Below, one piece after another: positions 28,421 to 40,083 of a stretch of 64,000 bases of DNA. The notes under the pieces are model-generated. The model did not search any database, had not been told where the DNA came from, and worked only from the letters and a program-made list of their open reading frames with translations. Source of the stretch: Thermosynechococcaceae cyanobacterium Okahandja (GTDB taxonomy: Bacteria > Cyanobacteriota > Cyanobacteriia > Thermosynechococcales > Thermosynechococcaceae); assembly GCA_041530395.1 (NCBI GenBank), contig CP136945.1:310001-374000 (forward strand). The letters are read 5' to 3'. How positions within the stretch are numbered: the first letter of the stretch is position 1; each line of letters opens with the position of its first letter. The position numbers and the translations under genes are program-made.

Positions 28421-29905
28421 AAGACATCCAAGACTAACGAGGGTCGTTCCAACCCCCAGTTGCTGATTCGTTGCAACGTTGTACATCACCATCGCAGCTC
28501 CCTTGTCTCTGGAAACCTCAAAACCACAGTCAGAACAAACGTGGTAACGATTGCCAAGTTCAGCCCATTCTTTGTGAACGGCTCCACACTTAGGACAACG
28601 CTGCGATGGTTTGATTTCGCGTGTTGGAAGCTGCAACACCAACCCACCTTTCTCCTCAATCTTGTACGAGAGCATCCTGTTGAGAATCCCAAAACCGACC
28701 GAGAGAATCGATTTGTTGAGTCCTGCTTTTTGCTTCCTCCGCTGACTTCCTTTCTTTGCAGCACGGGTCATCCCTTTCGTATTCAGCTTTTCAGTCACTC
28801 CGATGTCATAACGACGTGCAATCTCTGAAGTAACTTTGTGTTGCCAGTCTGTACGCTGACGTGCAACCTTAGCTTTTAGATTAGATTCCCGTTTGTTGAT
28901 TTTCCGCCAACGACGTGAAGCCTTGACCCCTTTCTTTGGAGCGCGTTTCCGTCGTTTTTGTTTGGCAACTTTGCGAACTTGCTCTTCATTTTTATGGGTG
29001 AAACGAGGATTTTCGATTTCCTCAAAGTTAGACCCATCAAACAACGTCAGAGCCGTTTCAGTCCCCAAGTCATAGGCCACAATCGACTGATACGACAGTT
29101 CAGACTCAGAGCCAAACTTCGGTGCGGGGGTGACAACCTCAACAGTGAATGATGCAAACCACTGGTGCTTGGACGGCTTGTAGACAATGGTTAGGGTCGT
29201 TGGAGTCCCCCAATGTTTTGCCTTTCCGCGCATCTTGACGGTGATACCCAAATCATTCAGCTTCACCGTTCCATGCTTGCCAGTGCTGTCAACTTTCCAT
29301 CCAGACTTTGCAGGATACCCCCATCCTGAGTATTTGCGAATCGATTTGAATTTTGGCTTACCGTGCAATCCCTTGAAGAATGACTGGTATGCCAAATCAA
29401 CTCGTTTCACCGTTGATTGCAGTGCTTGCGAGTGCAGCATTGCAAATTCTGGCCATTCCGCCTTAAAGGCGGGCAGGAGATTTTGCTGGTCAAAGTAGGT
29501 AATCGTCTTGCGATGATGCTTATACTCGAATTGACGATGCGAGATACAAGCATTGTAGAGATAACAGTGCAAACGACGTGCCGCAAACAAGGCTTTTTCT
29601 TGCGCCTTGTTTGGATACAGTCGAAATGTCTGTCTTCTCGTTACCACAAGATGATTTCCTTGACCTAGTGCTGACTCGATATTTGCAACTACAATGAATA
29701 TAGCACATTTTTTGGGACTGACTAGAAATCGATATGACTTAGCGGCATGATTCTAAGTGCATCATTTCTTGTGGAGGTGCGCTGCTAGAGACTGTCAAAG
29801 AGTATATTCAAAGTCAATCCGGTGGGAGAGCGTAAGAGATTAGGGCTTGCGCCCTGTCGCTATCCATCCCCACCGTGTAGACGGATGGGGAATTCCGCGA
29901 GAAGA
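28284..29905 (-). mobile_element. IS200/IS605-group element with tnpB only (IS1341 type)
   Basis: A tnpB gene is flanked by two subterminal hairpins read in the same orientation on the minus strand: CCCCATCCGTCTACACGGTGG plus GGG at the left (about 29868-29890) and CCCCATCCGCCTGTGCGGTGG plus GG at the right (about 28295-28318). Same-orientation end palindromes are typical of the IS200/IS605 group. No tnpA is present, so it could move only with help in trans. Exact ends are estimated: the right end probably near TTCA at 28284-28288, the left near GTTAAC at 29906-29911. Confidence 0.75.
28292..29647 (-). CDS. tnpB: RNA-guided nuclease TnpB (IS200/IS605 OrfB)
   Basis: 451 residues. N-terminal wedge region (FRLYPNKAQEKAL), then a RuvC fold with apparently intact acidic residues: D193 in YDLGTE, E286 in VTEKLN, D381 in SRDKGAAMVMYN. 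The zinc-ribbon cysteines C351/C354 and C371/C374 (CPKC, CSDC) are present. TnpB proteins cut DNA guided by a right-end RNA and favour transposon retention. The RuvC-III motif reads SRDKGAA where DRDxNAA is usual. The last ~15 codons and the TAG lie inside the right-end hairpin, where the guide-RNA scaffold is expected. Reading frame undamaged. Confidence 0.92.
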   Translation of the reverse strand: MVTRRQTFRLYPNKAQEKALFAARRLHCYLYNACISHRQFEYKHHRKTITYFDQQNLLPAFKAEWPEFAMLHSQALQSTVKRVDLAYQSFFKGLHGKPKFKSIRKYSGWGYPAKSGWKVDSTGKHGTVKLNDLGITVKMRGKAKHWGTPTTLTIVYKPSKHQWFASFTVEVVTPAPKFGSESELSYQSIVAYDLGTETALTLFDGSNFEEIENPRFTHKNEEQVRKVAKQKRRKRAPKKGVKASRRWRKINKRESNLKAKVARQRTDWQHKVTSEIARRYDIGVTEKLNTKGMTRAAKKGSQRRKQKAGLNKSILSVGFGILNRMLSYKIEEKGGLVLQLPTREIKPSQRCPKCGAVHKEWAELGNRYHVCSDCGFEVSRDKGAAMVMYNVATNQQLGVGTTLVSLGCLSSTSETRKHTGSMKQLGQKKRRKSSATVESGVLETPSACAVG

Positions 29906-29932
29906 GTTAACTTAGCTGCTGTCAACTGCGGC
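29906..29932. other. Left flank of the IS element
   Basis: The minus strand reads AAGTTAACTCTTCTCG into the element. The bases just outside the left end would define the target-adjacent motif used by TnpA and TnpB; GTTAAC is the candidate. Confidence 0.3.
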
Positions 29933-30820
29933 TTAAATTTCCGCCACCGCCCGCTCAATCAAGCGGCGCGCTAGGGTCTGAACCCCGGTGTGGTAGTAGT
30001 AGTTGGTGGTCATGTCAAGGAAGGCACCAAGGTAATCCAAGTTGTCCTTCGAGATTTCAATGAAGTTCTGCAAATTATTCACGACCTTTTCACGGGTTAG
30101 GTCTCGGGAGGTGACAAACTGACCCATCCAGCCTTGCACAGCACCAAAGCTTTGCACAATAAAGCCCAACTGACCCACCGGACTGCCGCCGGGGACGATG
30201 CTACTAATGGCCTTAAAGGTGGGGTTTTCCTGCAGATCCTTGGGTTCTAGACTTTGCAGCGTGTTTAAGCATTTCAGCAAAAAGTCCGGCCCAAGGGGAA
30301 TTAAGCCATCAAAGCAAATCAGGGCCGCCATGCGCATTAAGGATTCGCCACTGTAGTCCGCCAACGCACGCAGGAAATCGCTGAGGCTGTCACCCGGAAT
30401 CCCGTTAATTTGGCAGAAGGCCAGAATCTCGACAATGAGTTTAATGCTCAGATCAATGGATTGTGCCCGCTCTGGTTTGGGGGTTATCTTGTCAAGAAAG
30501 CCAAGGAAGGAAATTTTCTCCCCTACTTTGTTGGCTAAGGCGGCTGCCCCAAGCAGTGCATCGGTGTTATCCACGGTTTGGTACAGCCACAGTGCCCGCT
30601 GGTACCCTTGAGACTTATCGTTAAATAGCCGCACCGCCCGCTCACCAATCTGGCGCACTAGGGCGGGGTCGCTTTCGCCGGTGACATGCCGAATGGTGTT
30701 GTCAAAGCCAACCACGTTCTGCCATTGGCCGGGGATAACGAAATCTAGGGCTTTTAGCGACATCACCGTGATGCCGCCGCTGGGCAGTTGGTCAACAACT
30801 TTGAAAATAGCTTCGCTCAC
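29933..30820 (-). CDS. Conserved cyanobacterial protein, function unknown
   Basis: 295 residues beginning MSEAIFKVVDQLPSGGITV. Predicted mostly helical with no clear membrane segments or signal peptide. Recognisable stretches are IPGQWQNVVGFDNTIRHVTG, SLSDFLRALADYSGESLMRM and NYYYHTGVQTLARRLIERAV. I do not recognise a named domain. A GGAGATC ribosome site lies just upstream of the ATG. The lipoprotein gene ahead on the same strand ends 28 nt from its start, so they may share a transcript. Confidence 0.75.
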   Translation of the reverse strand: MSEAIFKVVDQLPSGGITVMSLKALDFVIPGQWQNVVGFDNTIRHVTGESDPALVRQIGERAVRLFNDKSQGYQRALWLYQTVDNTDALLGAAALANKVGEKISFLGFLDKITPKPERAQSIDLSIKLIVEILAFCQINGIPGDSLSDFLRALADYSGESLMRMAALICFDGLIPLGPDFLLKCLNTLQSLEPKDLQENPTFKAISSIVPGGSPVGQLGFIVQSFGAVQGWMGQFVTSRDLTREKVVNNLQNFIEISKDNLDYLGAFLDMTTNYYYHTGVQTLARRLIERAVAEI

Positions 30821-30848
30821 GGGATCTCCTTAGTTACTGGGGGATAGG

Positions 30849-31355
30849 CTACTGCGCTAGTTGTGCCAAACCAACAAGGTCAAATTTTTCAATCCAAGCG
30901 CGGCGATCGCTGGCGGTAAAACTGGGATCGCGGGAGAGGACTTTCACCTGATAGCGATCGGCCACAAGGATCGCGGTTTGGGTGGTGCCAATTTCGAGGG
31001 CAGGGTAACCGGCAATGTTCTCAGTACTACTTTGGAACTTAGCCGCCGCCTCCGGTAGGCTAACGGTGTCTGAAATGGCTAGCATGGCCAACTCTTTGCC
31101 ATCTTTTTTCAATTTTGCTTCGGCAAAGCCTTTTTTCTCTTGGACGTAAATGCGCTCGTAACCATCCCCTTCCGGTGGAAAGAAGCGGTTAAACTCACTG
31201 CCTTGGGTGGCCTCGCGGGCAACGGCGGCAGGGGCGTTCCGTTGGCTGCTCTCCTGCTGTACTTGTTCGTAGGGGGAGGGGGGTGTTGCCGCACAGCCGG
31301 TCACCACTAGGGTGAGGGCGAGCAGTAGGGCAGTGAACCAGCGGGTAACGGGCAT
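30849..31355 (-). CDS. Lipoprotein, probable thylakoid-lumen or periplasmic
   Basis: From ATG at 31355: MPVTRWFTALLLALTLVVTGC, a bacterial lipoprotein signal with lipobox VTGC. The mature part starts with a Pro/Gln-rich linker, then FNRFFPPEGDGYERIYVQEKKGFAEAKLKKDG and a compact alpha/beta region ending in FDLVGLAQLAQ. It is similar to small cyanobacterial lipoproteins of unknown role. Alternative ATG at 31361 and TTG at 31373; 31355 has GGA six bases upstream. It follows the lipoyl-attachment gene. Confidence 0.8.
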   Translation of the reverse strand: MPVTRWFTALLLALTLVVTGCAATPPSPYEQVQQESSQRNAPAAVAREATQGSEFNRFFPPEGDGYERIYVQEKKGFAEAKLKKDGKELAMLAISDTVSLPEAAAKFQSSTENIAGYPALEIGTTQTAILVADRYQVKVLSRDPSFTASDRRAWIEKFDLVGLAQLAQ

Positions 31356-31388
31356 GGGCATTCCGGAGTCCAACAGGCTGATCTTAAC

Positions 31389-32126
31389 CTAGGGGGTTGA
31401 ACCTGCGGTCAATGTTGCAATTCTTTTAACGTCCTGCCATTCCGCAGGGGTGAGGGGTTCAGGGGTCAAGCTGACCTGCCACTGCTCAGCAAAGGCATTG
31501 AGAAGAGCCGCTTGCACGTTTTCCGGTGGGGGTAACGCCAAGGAAGGGGGCGTGCTGCCAAACACCTGTTGCCACAGGGTCGGGTCGGGTTGCAGCAGGA
31601 TGCTACCGTGTTGCAGGAGGCGATCGCCCCGCCAGCCTTGGGCACTGCCGATTATCTTCTCGCCGCCAGCGAGGGTAATATCCGCCGGGGTGGCGCTGGC
31701 AAAGCAGTTAGCCGATTGTTGGCTGTAGGGGAGGACAACATCACTGCCAAAGTGCAGGGAATACCCCAACGTTGCCCAACCTTGGATAAGAAACTGGCAC
31801 AGGTGCTGATATACCTGACGGCGCGATCGCCCCAATCCCCAAGCCACAATCGAGTAGGTGAGATCCCCTTGGTGGAGCACCGCCCGCCCGCCCGTGGGTC
31901 GCCGCACTAAAGACAGGGGCTGCCCTCGCCAGACCAGCGATCGCCAGTGGTCTGGGAGGTCGCGCTGATGATACCCCAAGGAAATGGCGGCAGGCTGCCA
32001 AGTGTAAAAGCGCAAGCAAGGGCGATCGCTGTGGTGCCACAGCCACGTATCGATGGCCATTTGGAGGGCACCGGTGGTGGCGATCGCCGGAATATAGCGC
32101 CAGTGGCGTTCCCCTGCCACGGACAT
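31389..32126 (-). CDS. Lipoate-protein ligase A / octanoyltransferase family protein
   Basis: 245 residues from ATG at 32126; upstream codons show no similarity. Signatures: FYTWQPAAISLGYHQ, RRPTGGRAVLHQGDLTYS (substrate loop), then NCFASATPADITLAGGEKIIGSAQ and HGSILL. The Cys in NCF aligns with the catalytic Cys of LipM-type octanoyl transferases, so it may transfer octanoyl groups from ACP to E2 or GcvH lipoyl domains rather than ligate free lipoate. That choice is inference. Starts 11 nt after the moeB stop: an operon is likely. Confidence 0.85.
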   Translation of the reverse strand: MSVAGERHWRYIPAIATTGALQMAIDTWLWHHSDRPCLRFYTWQPAAISLGYHQRDLPDHWRSLVWRGQPLSLVRRPTGGRAVLHQGDLTYSIVAWGLGRSRRQVYQHLCQFLIQGWATLGYSLHFGSDVVLPYSQQSANCFASATPADITLAGGEKIIGSAQGWRGDRLLQHGSILLQPDPTLWQQVFGSTPPSLALPPPENVQAALLNAFAEQWQVSLTPEPLTPAEWQDVKRIATLTAGSTP

Positions 32127-32136
32127 CCTAGTAGAT

Positions 32137-33309
32137 CTAGTAGGTAGGGACGCTGGGATCCACCTCTTGACTCCAGGCGTTGATGCCGCCCTTGATATTA
32201 ATACCCTCAATGCCCGCCTGCTTAAGAATACCCAGCGCCTTGGCAGAGCGCCCCCCCATCTTGCAATGCACAAGAAGGCGGTGGCCATTGACCAACTGGC
32301 GGACCTTTTCAACCCCGGGACCGTTTTCAATTTCGGGCAAGGGCACTAGAACCGCTCCCGGAATTTTGGCAATCTCGTACTCATTAGGGTTACGTACATC
32401 CACCAGAACGTAGTCCGTTGCCCCACTATCGAGAAGCTGTTTGAGTTCTTGAACGGTCATCTCTGGAATTTCTGCCATTTGGGCGGCCTCCTGCGCTTGG
32501 GCTTGGGGAATACCACAAAACTCTTCGTAGTCAATCAGCTTATCAATTACCGGACGCTCGGGATTGGGTCGCAGTTTTAGCTCCCGAAACTTCATCTCAA
32601 GGGCATTAAACAGCAGCAACCGACCACTGAGAGTCGTACCTTTCCCGAGAATAATTTTGATGGTTTCCGTGGCCTGAATCACGCCAATAATCCCCGGCAA
32701 AATACCCAGCACGCCCCCTTCTGCACAGGAAGGCACGAGTCCGGGAGGCGGCGGTTCCGGATACAAATCGCGATAGTTCGGCCCCCCTTCGTAGTTAAAT
32801 ACCGTGGCTTGGCCCTCAAAGCGGAAAATCGAGCCATAAACGTTGGGCTTGTTCAGCAGCACACAGGTATCGTTGACCAAGTAGCGGGTCGGAAAATTAT
32901 CGGTGCCATCCACGACAATATCGTAGGGGGCGGCAATATCGAGAGCATTGGCCGCACTCAAACGGGTTTCGTAGAGATCCACTTGGCAGTAGGGATTAAT
33001 CTCGAGAATACGCTGCTTGGCCGATTCAATTTTGGGCTTGCCCACCCACGACGTACCGTGGATCACCTGCCGTTGTAGGTTGGAGCTATCCACCACATCA
33101 AAGTCAACAATGCCCAAGCGACCAATGCCTGCTGCCGCAAGGTACAGCAGTAAGGGAGACCCCAGCCCACCGGTGCCAATGCAGAGGACACTAGCGGCTT
33201 TCAGACGTTTTTGACCCTCAACGCCCACTTCCGGCAAAATTAAATGCCGCGAATAGCGTTCGTAGTCATCTTTGGTGAGTTCAATCGTTGCAAGATCAGG
33301 ATTTAGCAT
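32137..33309 (-). CDS. moeB: MoeB/ThiF-type adenylyltransferase with C-terminal rhodanese domain
   Basis: 390 residues. The E1-like part (about 15-260) has the ATP motif GTGGLGSPLLLYLAAAG, DFDVVDSSNLQRQ, DGTDNFPTRYLVND and the FNYEGGPNYRDLYPEPPPP loop with SCAEGGVLG. The rhodanese domain (about 280-390) has the active-site loop VHCKMGGRSAKA. Family members adenylate and thiolate the C-terminal glycine of MoaD or ThiS-like carriers for molybdopterin or thiamine synthesis; fused rhodanese can supply the sulfur. Confidence 0.92.
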   Translation of the reverse strand: MLNPDLATIELTKDDYERYSRHLILPEVGVEGQKRLKAASVLCIGTGGLGSPLLLYLAAAGIGRLGIVDFDVVDSSNLQRQVIHGTSWVGKPKIESAKQRILEINPYCQVDLYETRLSAANALDIAAPYDIVVDGTDNFPTRYLVNDTCVLLNKPNVYGSIFRFEGQATVFNYEGGPNYRDLYPEPPPPGLVPSCAEGGVLGILPGIIGVIQATETIKIILGKGTTLSGRLLLFNALEMKFRELKLRPNPERPVIDKLIDYEEFCGIPQAQAQEAAQMAEIPEMTVQELKQLLDSGATDYVLVDVRNPNEYEIAKIPGAVLVPLPEIENGPGVEKVRQLVNGHRLLVHCKMGGRSAKALGILKQAGIEGINIKGGINAWSQEVDPSVPTY

Positions 33310-33475
33310 GGTGACAATGCAGTAAGGTCAAGCTGATCTGACCTGATCAGCAAAGGTGAGGGGTTAATTCTCCCATTGTACTCAGGTTGCCCCCCCTGCA
33401 ATAGGGGTACGTTGCGTCCCTGCCTATTCCTGAAATTTTTATAAGATGGAAAGGAAAGCAATACTCACCGTCAGC

Positions 33476-33967
33476 ATGGCACAAACATTGCATTACCACC
33501 GTAAGGCATCCCAATCCTCGTCAAGAATGCAACCCCGCTTTTTGAAGGTGGGGGTAGCCTACCTCCTGTGGTGCCTGAGTTTGTTTGGCCTCTGTGGTAT
33601 CCAGCGGTTTTACGTCGGCCAGCCCTTGATGGGGCTGTTGTACCTCGTAACCTTTGGATTTTGTGGTATTGGCCAGTTTTTAGACCTATTCCTCATTCCG
33701 GGGATGGTGGATCACCGTAACACTTACCTACGGGGACGTTACCTCGTTTCGCAAGAATGGCCTGAGGAACCCACAAGCCCAATGCTACGGCTGTTGCAGG
33801 CGGCCAAAGACCATGGGGGGGTACTCTCGGCAGCCCAAGCGGCTCTCTACACTCATTTGGATGCCCAAACGATTGAGGAGCTATTGTTTGAGGCACAACG
33901 GTTGGGCTATGCCATGGTCTTTAATGATCCAGAGACGGGTGCGGTGCGCTACCGTTTTGATGTGTGA
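33476..33967 (+). CDS. TM2 domain membrane protein
   Basis: 163 residues from ATG at 33476. Two membrane segments around AYLLWCLSLFGLCGIQRFYVG and GLLYLVTFGFCGIGQFLDLF form the TM2 domain, followed by a soluble C-terminal region (about 90 residues) with a helical, winged-helix-like part that ends ETGAVRYRFD. A TATAAG box near 33440 fits a -10 element and favours this start over ATG at 33446. Divergent from moeB. Function unknown. Confidence 0.75.
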   Translation: MAQTLHYHRKASQSSSRMQPRFLKVGVAYLLWCLSLFGLCGIQRFYVGQPLMGLLYLVTFGFCGIGQFLDLFLIPGMVDHRNTYLRGRYLVSQEWPEEPTSPMLRLLQAAKDHGGVLSAAQAALYTHLDAQTIEELLFEAQRLGYAMVFNDPETGAVRYRFDV

Positions 33968-34026
33968 CACCGAGTACCTCCTAGGGTACGTCAACAAACT
34001 CAACAAATTCAACTTCAACACATTCG

Positions 34027-34059
34027 ACAAAAAAGACCCCCCAACGTGAGGAGGGTCTT
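34027..34059 (-). terminator. Terminator after psbDC (usable from both sides)
   Basis: AAGACCC (34033-34039) pairs with GGGTCTT (34053-34059); on the minus strand the stem is followed by a T-run. It lies 31 nt after the psbC stop and also after the convergent TM2 gene. Confidence 0.85.
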
Positions 34060-34089
34060 GGGACTTAGCCTAGGAACTAGTTTGAGCAA

Positions 34090-37005
<2,916 letters not shown>

Positions 37006-37446
37006 ATGTTCAAAACAATTCTGGTGGCACTTGATACCAGTGATTTAGCCGAGCAGGTGATGACAGCGGTTGATCAGTTGACCTTAGACCCCGATGCCTA
37101 CATTATCCTTAGCCATGTGATTTCCCCCACGGAGTCGGGTTTTGGCGTGAGTGCCGATCGCCCCTCACCGCATCCTCAGATTGGCACCTATCGCAGCATC
37201 GAGCAGCACTTGAAACAGTTTCAAGCCAACTTGATGTGTCGGTCGGATATTGAAATCGTGACCGGCGATCCGGTCGAGGAAATTTTACGTCTAGCGAATA
37301 TTTATGGTGCCGACCTCATTGTTTTAGGCAGCCGTGGCTTGACGGGGGTACGGCGGGTTGTCCAAGGCTCAGTGAGCAGTGCGGTGGTGGCGGATGCGGC
37401 CTGTTCGGTGTTGGTGGTTAAAGCGGCGGATGTGGTGGATGTTTAA
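37006..37446 (+). CDS. Universal stress protein (UspA family)
   Basis: 146 residues from ATG at 37006 (a GTG at 37000 is also in frame). Rossmann-like Usp fold: TILVALDTSDLAEQV at the N-terminus and the ATP-binding G-2x-G-9x-G-S/T motif as GSRGLTGVRRVVQGSVSSAVV. Such proteins bind ATP and signal stress. It ends 3 nt before the P-type ATPase gene, so it may regulate that pump; this is inference. Confidence 0.9.
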   Translation: MFKTILVALDTSDLAEQVMTAVDQLTLDPDAYIILSHVISPTESGFGVSADRPSPHPQIGTYRSIEQHLKQFQANLMCRSDIEIVTGDPVEEILRLANIYGADLIVLGSRGLTGVRRVVQGSVSSAVVADAACSVLVVKAADVVDV

Positions 37447-37449
37447 GCT

Positions 37450-39948
37450 ATGCAAGACCTATCGGGGTTGACGGCTGCTGAAGTGGCGGAGCGGCAGGCA
37501 CTCGGTCAGGGCAACCGCCAAGTGAATGAGAGCAATCGCAGCTACCGCGACATTTTTCAGGAAAATCTTTTCACGTTTATCAATGGCGTTTTTGCCTTTA
37601 TTAGCGTCATTTTGTTGGCGTTGGGTCGCCCGGGGGATGTCATTGCAATTATTTTGGTGGTCTTCCTGAATGCCATTATCAGCATTGTTCAAGAAATTCG
37701 CGCTAAGCGCCAACTGGATGCCATTAGCCTGTTAACCCGGCCACGGGTAAAGGTGCGGCGCGATCGCCACGATCAAATTATTGAGCCGGCAGAGGTGGTG
37801 GCGGGGGATATTTTGCTCCTGGAGCCGGGGGATCAGGTGGTAGCGGACGGCACCGTGGTGGGGGATGGCACGATTCAGGTGGATGAGTCTTTATTGACGG
37901 GGGAGTCGGATCTCATTCCCAAACAGGCGGGCGATCGCCTCTACTCCGGCAGTTTTTGTGTGCGCGGGGCAGCGGCCTATCGGGCGGAGGAGGTGGGCAG
38001 TGCCAGTACCGCCCAGCAGCTTACGGCAGCGGCTAAAACCCATCACCACAAACTGACCCCCCTCCAACAGGAAATTAACCTCATTATTCGGGTGATTCTG
38101 GCATTGGCCATTTTTTTGTGGTTACTGGTGCTCCTATCCCTGTTGGTGCGCTTAACCACCCTGCCCATGAGCGTGCAAACCGCCGCGGTCGTAGCCGGTT
38201 TAGTACCGGTTGGCCTGTACCTCACCATTACCCTCACCTATGCCTTAGGCGCGATTCGCATTGCGCGGGCCGATGTGCTGGTGCAGCAGGTGAATGCCAT
38301 TGAATCCCTCAGTAGCATCGATATTCTTTGCTTAGATAAGACGGGTACACTCACCGCCAATGCCCTTGAGCTACACAGTATTCATTTGTTGGCCGGTGCC
38401 CCTGAGGATACCCAGCAGCAACTGGCAACCCTAGCAGCCAGTGTGAGTGCCCCCAACCGCACAGTCACTGCTCTGTGCGATGCCCTCGGGGGAACGCCGC
38501 AACCCCTCTGTTGGGAAATTCCCTTTTCCTCCGCCTACAAGTGGAGCGGTGCAGCGTGGGACACCAGCGGCACCTATCTGCTCGGCGCACCGGATGTATT
38601 GCTAGCGGCGGCTGAGGGTAACGCTGAAATAGAGGCATACCTGCACCAAGGGCGAGAGCAGGGGCTACGGGTGCTGTTGTTTGCCCACACCCCAGAGCGC
38701 CCAACGTGGGATGACCAACAACAGACCCCCTATCTGCCGCCTCAGTTGACTCCCCTAGCCGTTATTTGGGTGGGCGATCGCCTGCGTCCCCAATCGAAAG
38801 AGGTACTACAACGGTTTCAGGCGGCGGGCATTACGATCAAAATTATTTCCGGTGACCATGCTGACACGGTAGTGGCGCTGGGCAAACAGGTGGGACTGGA
38901 CCCGCAGGCTATGGCCATCTCTGGCCAAGACTTGGCGGCTTTAGATGAGGCCAGTTTTGATCAAATGGCTGAGAAAGCCACCGTGTTTGGGCGCATTACC
39001 CCTGACCAAAAAGCGCGACTGGTTGCCCGCTTGCGAGCGCAGGGGCACCAAGTGGCTATGATTGGCGATGGCGTGAACGATGTCCTTTCCCTGAAGCAGG
39101 CCAACGTCGGCATTGCTATGGAAAGCGGCAGTGCCATTGCCCGCAATGTAGCGGATATTGTGCTGCTGAATGATTCCTTTGCCGCCCTGCCGGAAGCCTT
39201 TCGCGAGGGTCAGCGCATCTATAACGGTATTCAGGATGTCACCAAGCTATTTTTGGTGCGGGTGTTTAGCTTTAGCTTACTTTCGCTGGTCACCGTCATG
39301 GCGGGGCGCGCCTTTCCATTACTCATTAAGCACAATACGCTGTTGACGCTGTGGGGCGTAGGCTTACCCACCCTAGCGGTTGCCTTTTGGGCGGTGCCGG
39401 GGCCGCGTCCCTACCGTTCGTTAATTCGTTCGCTGCTGCATTTTGTAGTGCCTGCCACGCTGAGCTTGGCGCTGCTGGGTATTTTTGTTTATCTTGGCGT
39501 GTTGGCGCGGGAGTTGACCCCCTTGATGGAACTACTCCAGAGCGGGTTTGACCCTGCTCTACTGGATCGCAAAACAGTCATTGGTGATATTCACGACAGC
39601 GTGGCGATCGCCCGTACGGCCTTGGTAACAACGCTGCTTTTAGCCTCTCTATGTTTAGTGCTGTTTTTGAAACCGCCCCATTCGGTGTGGGTTGGTGGCG
39701 CGCCCTTGGTGGGCAACTGGCGCTACGTTGCCGTTGTGGGGGTTCTGCTAGTGCTGTTTATTGGCATTAGTGCTTCCCCTAGGCTGCGATCGCTGGTAGA
39801 ACTCGAACCGCTCTCGTGGCAACTATGGACAGGAACGGTACTCATTGTGATCCTATGGGTGCTCATGCTGCGCACCTTCTGGCGCTACCGTCTCTTAGAT
39901 CGCTTTTTGGGGGTGAATTTAGATGGTTACCCACCCCAACACGGCTAA
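37450..39948 (+). CDS. P-type cation-transporting ATPase, CtpE-like
   Basis: 832 residues: actuator with LLTGES, phosphorylation motif DKTGTL (D296), nucleotide-binding domain and the hinge AMIGDGVNDVLSLKQANVGIAM, with about ten membrane segments. The M4 motif reads LVPVGL (P253) instead of PEGL, and the following TYALGAIRIAR and INAIESLS regions recall CtpE, a Ca2+ pump of mycobacteria; the transported ion is therefore uncertain. No N-terminal heavy-metal-binding domain is present. Directly after the Usp gene with 3 nt spacing. Confidence 0.85.
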   Translation: MQDLSGLTAAEVAERQALGQGNRQVNESNRSYRDIFQENLFTFINGVFAFISVILLALGRPGDVIAIILVVFLNAIISIVQEIRAKRQLDAISLLTRPRVKVRRDRHDQIIEPAEVVAGDILLLEPGDQVVADGTVVGDGTIQVDESLLTGESDLIPKQAGDRLYSGSFCVRGAAAYRAEEVGSASTAQQLTAAAKTHHHKLTPLQQEINLIIRVILALAIFLWLLVLLSLLVRLTTLPMSVQTAAVVAGLVPVGLYLTITLTYALGAIRIARADVLVQQVNAIESLSSIDILCLDKTGTLTANALELHSIHLLAGAPEDTQQQLATLAASVSAPNRTVTALCDALGGTPQPLCWEIPFSSAYKWSGAAWDTSGTYLLGAPDVLLAAAEGNAEIEAYLHQGREQGLRVLLFAHTPERPTWDDQQQTPYLPPQLTPLAVIWVGDRLRPQSKEVLQRFQAAGITIKIISGDHADTVVALGKQVGLDPQAMAISGQDLAALDEASFDQMAEKATVFGRITPDQKARLVARLRAQGHQVAMIGDGVNDVLSLKQANVGIAMESGSAIARNVADIVLLNDSFAALPEAFREGQRIYNGIQDVTKLFLVRVFSFSLLSLVTVMAGRAFPLLIKHNTLLTLWGVGLPTLAVAFWAVPGPRPYRSLIRSLLHFVVPATLSLALLGIFVYLGVLARELTPLMELLQSGFDPALLDRKTVIGDIHDSVAIARTALVTTLLLASLCLVLFLKPPHSVWVGGAPLVGNWRYVAVVGVLLVLFIGISASPRLRSLVELEPLSWQLWTGTVLIVILWVLMLRTFWRYRLLDRFLGVNLDGYPPQHG

Positions 39949-40083
39949 GTCTTTGCTGGGGATTGCCAAATAGCCCACTGGCGCAGATTTTCCCCCGAAT
40001 ATGCCTTGAATCTGTCTCTCCCTAGGGTTTAGAATGCAGAGTGCAACAATAATAAACATTTTTTAACGTTTCCCCATACATTA

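Noticed and set aside
28460-29498. Several plus-strand frames opposite tnpB
   Set aside because: They are antisense shadows with no recognisable domains, while tnpB explains the whole stretch.
32127-32330. N-terminal extension of the lipoate-ligase-like protein
   Set aside because: The added 68 residues overlap moeB coding sequence in another frame, and the family begins near the ATG at 32126.
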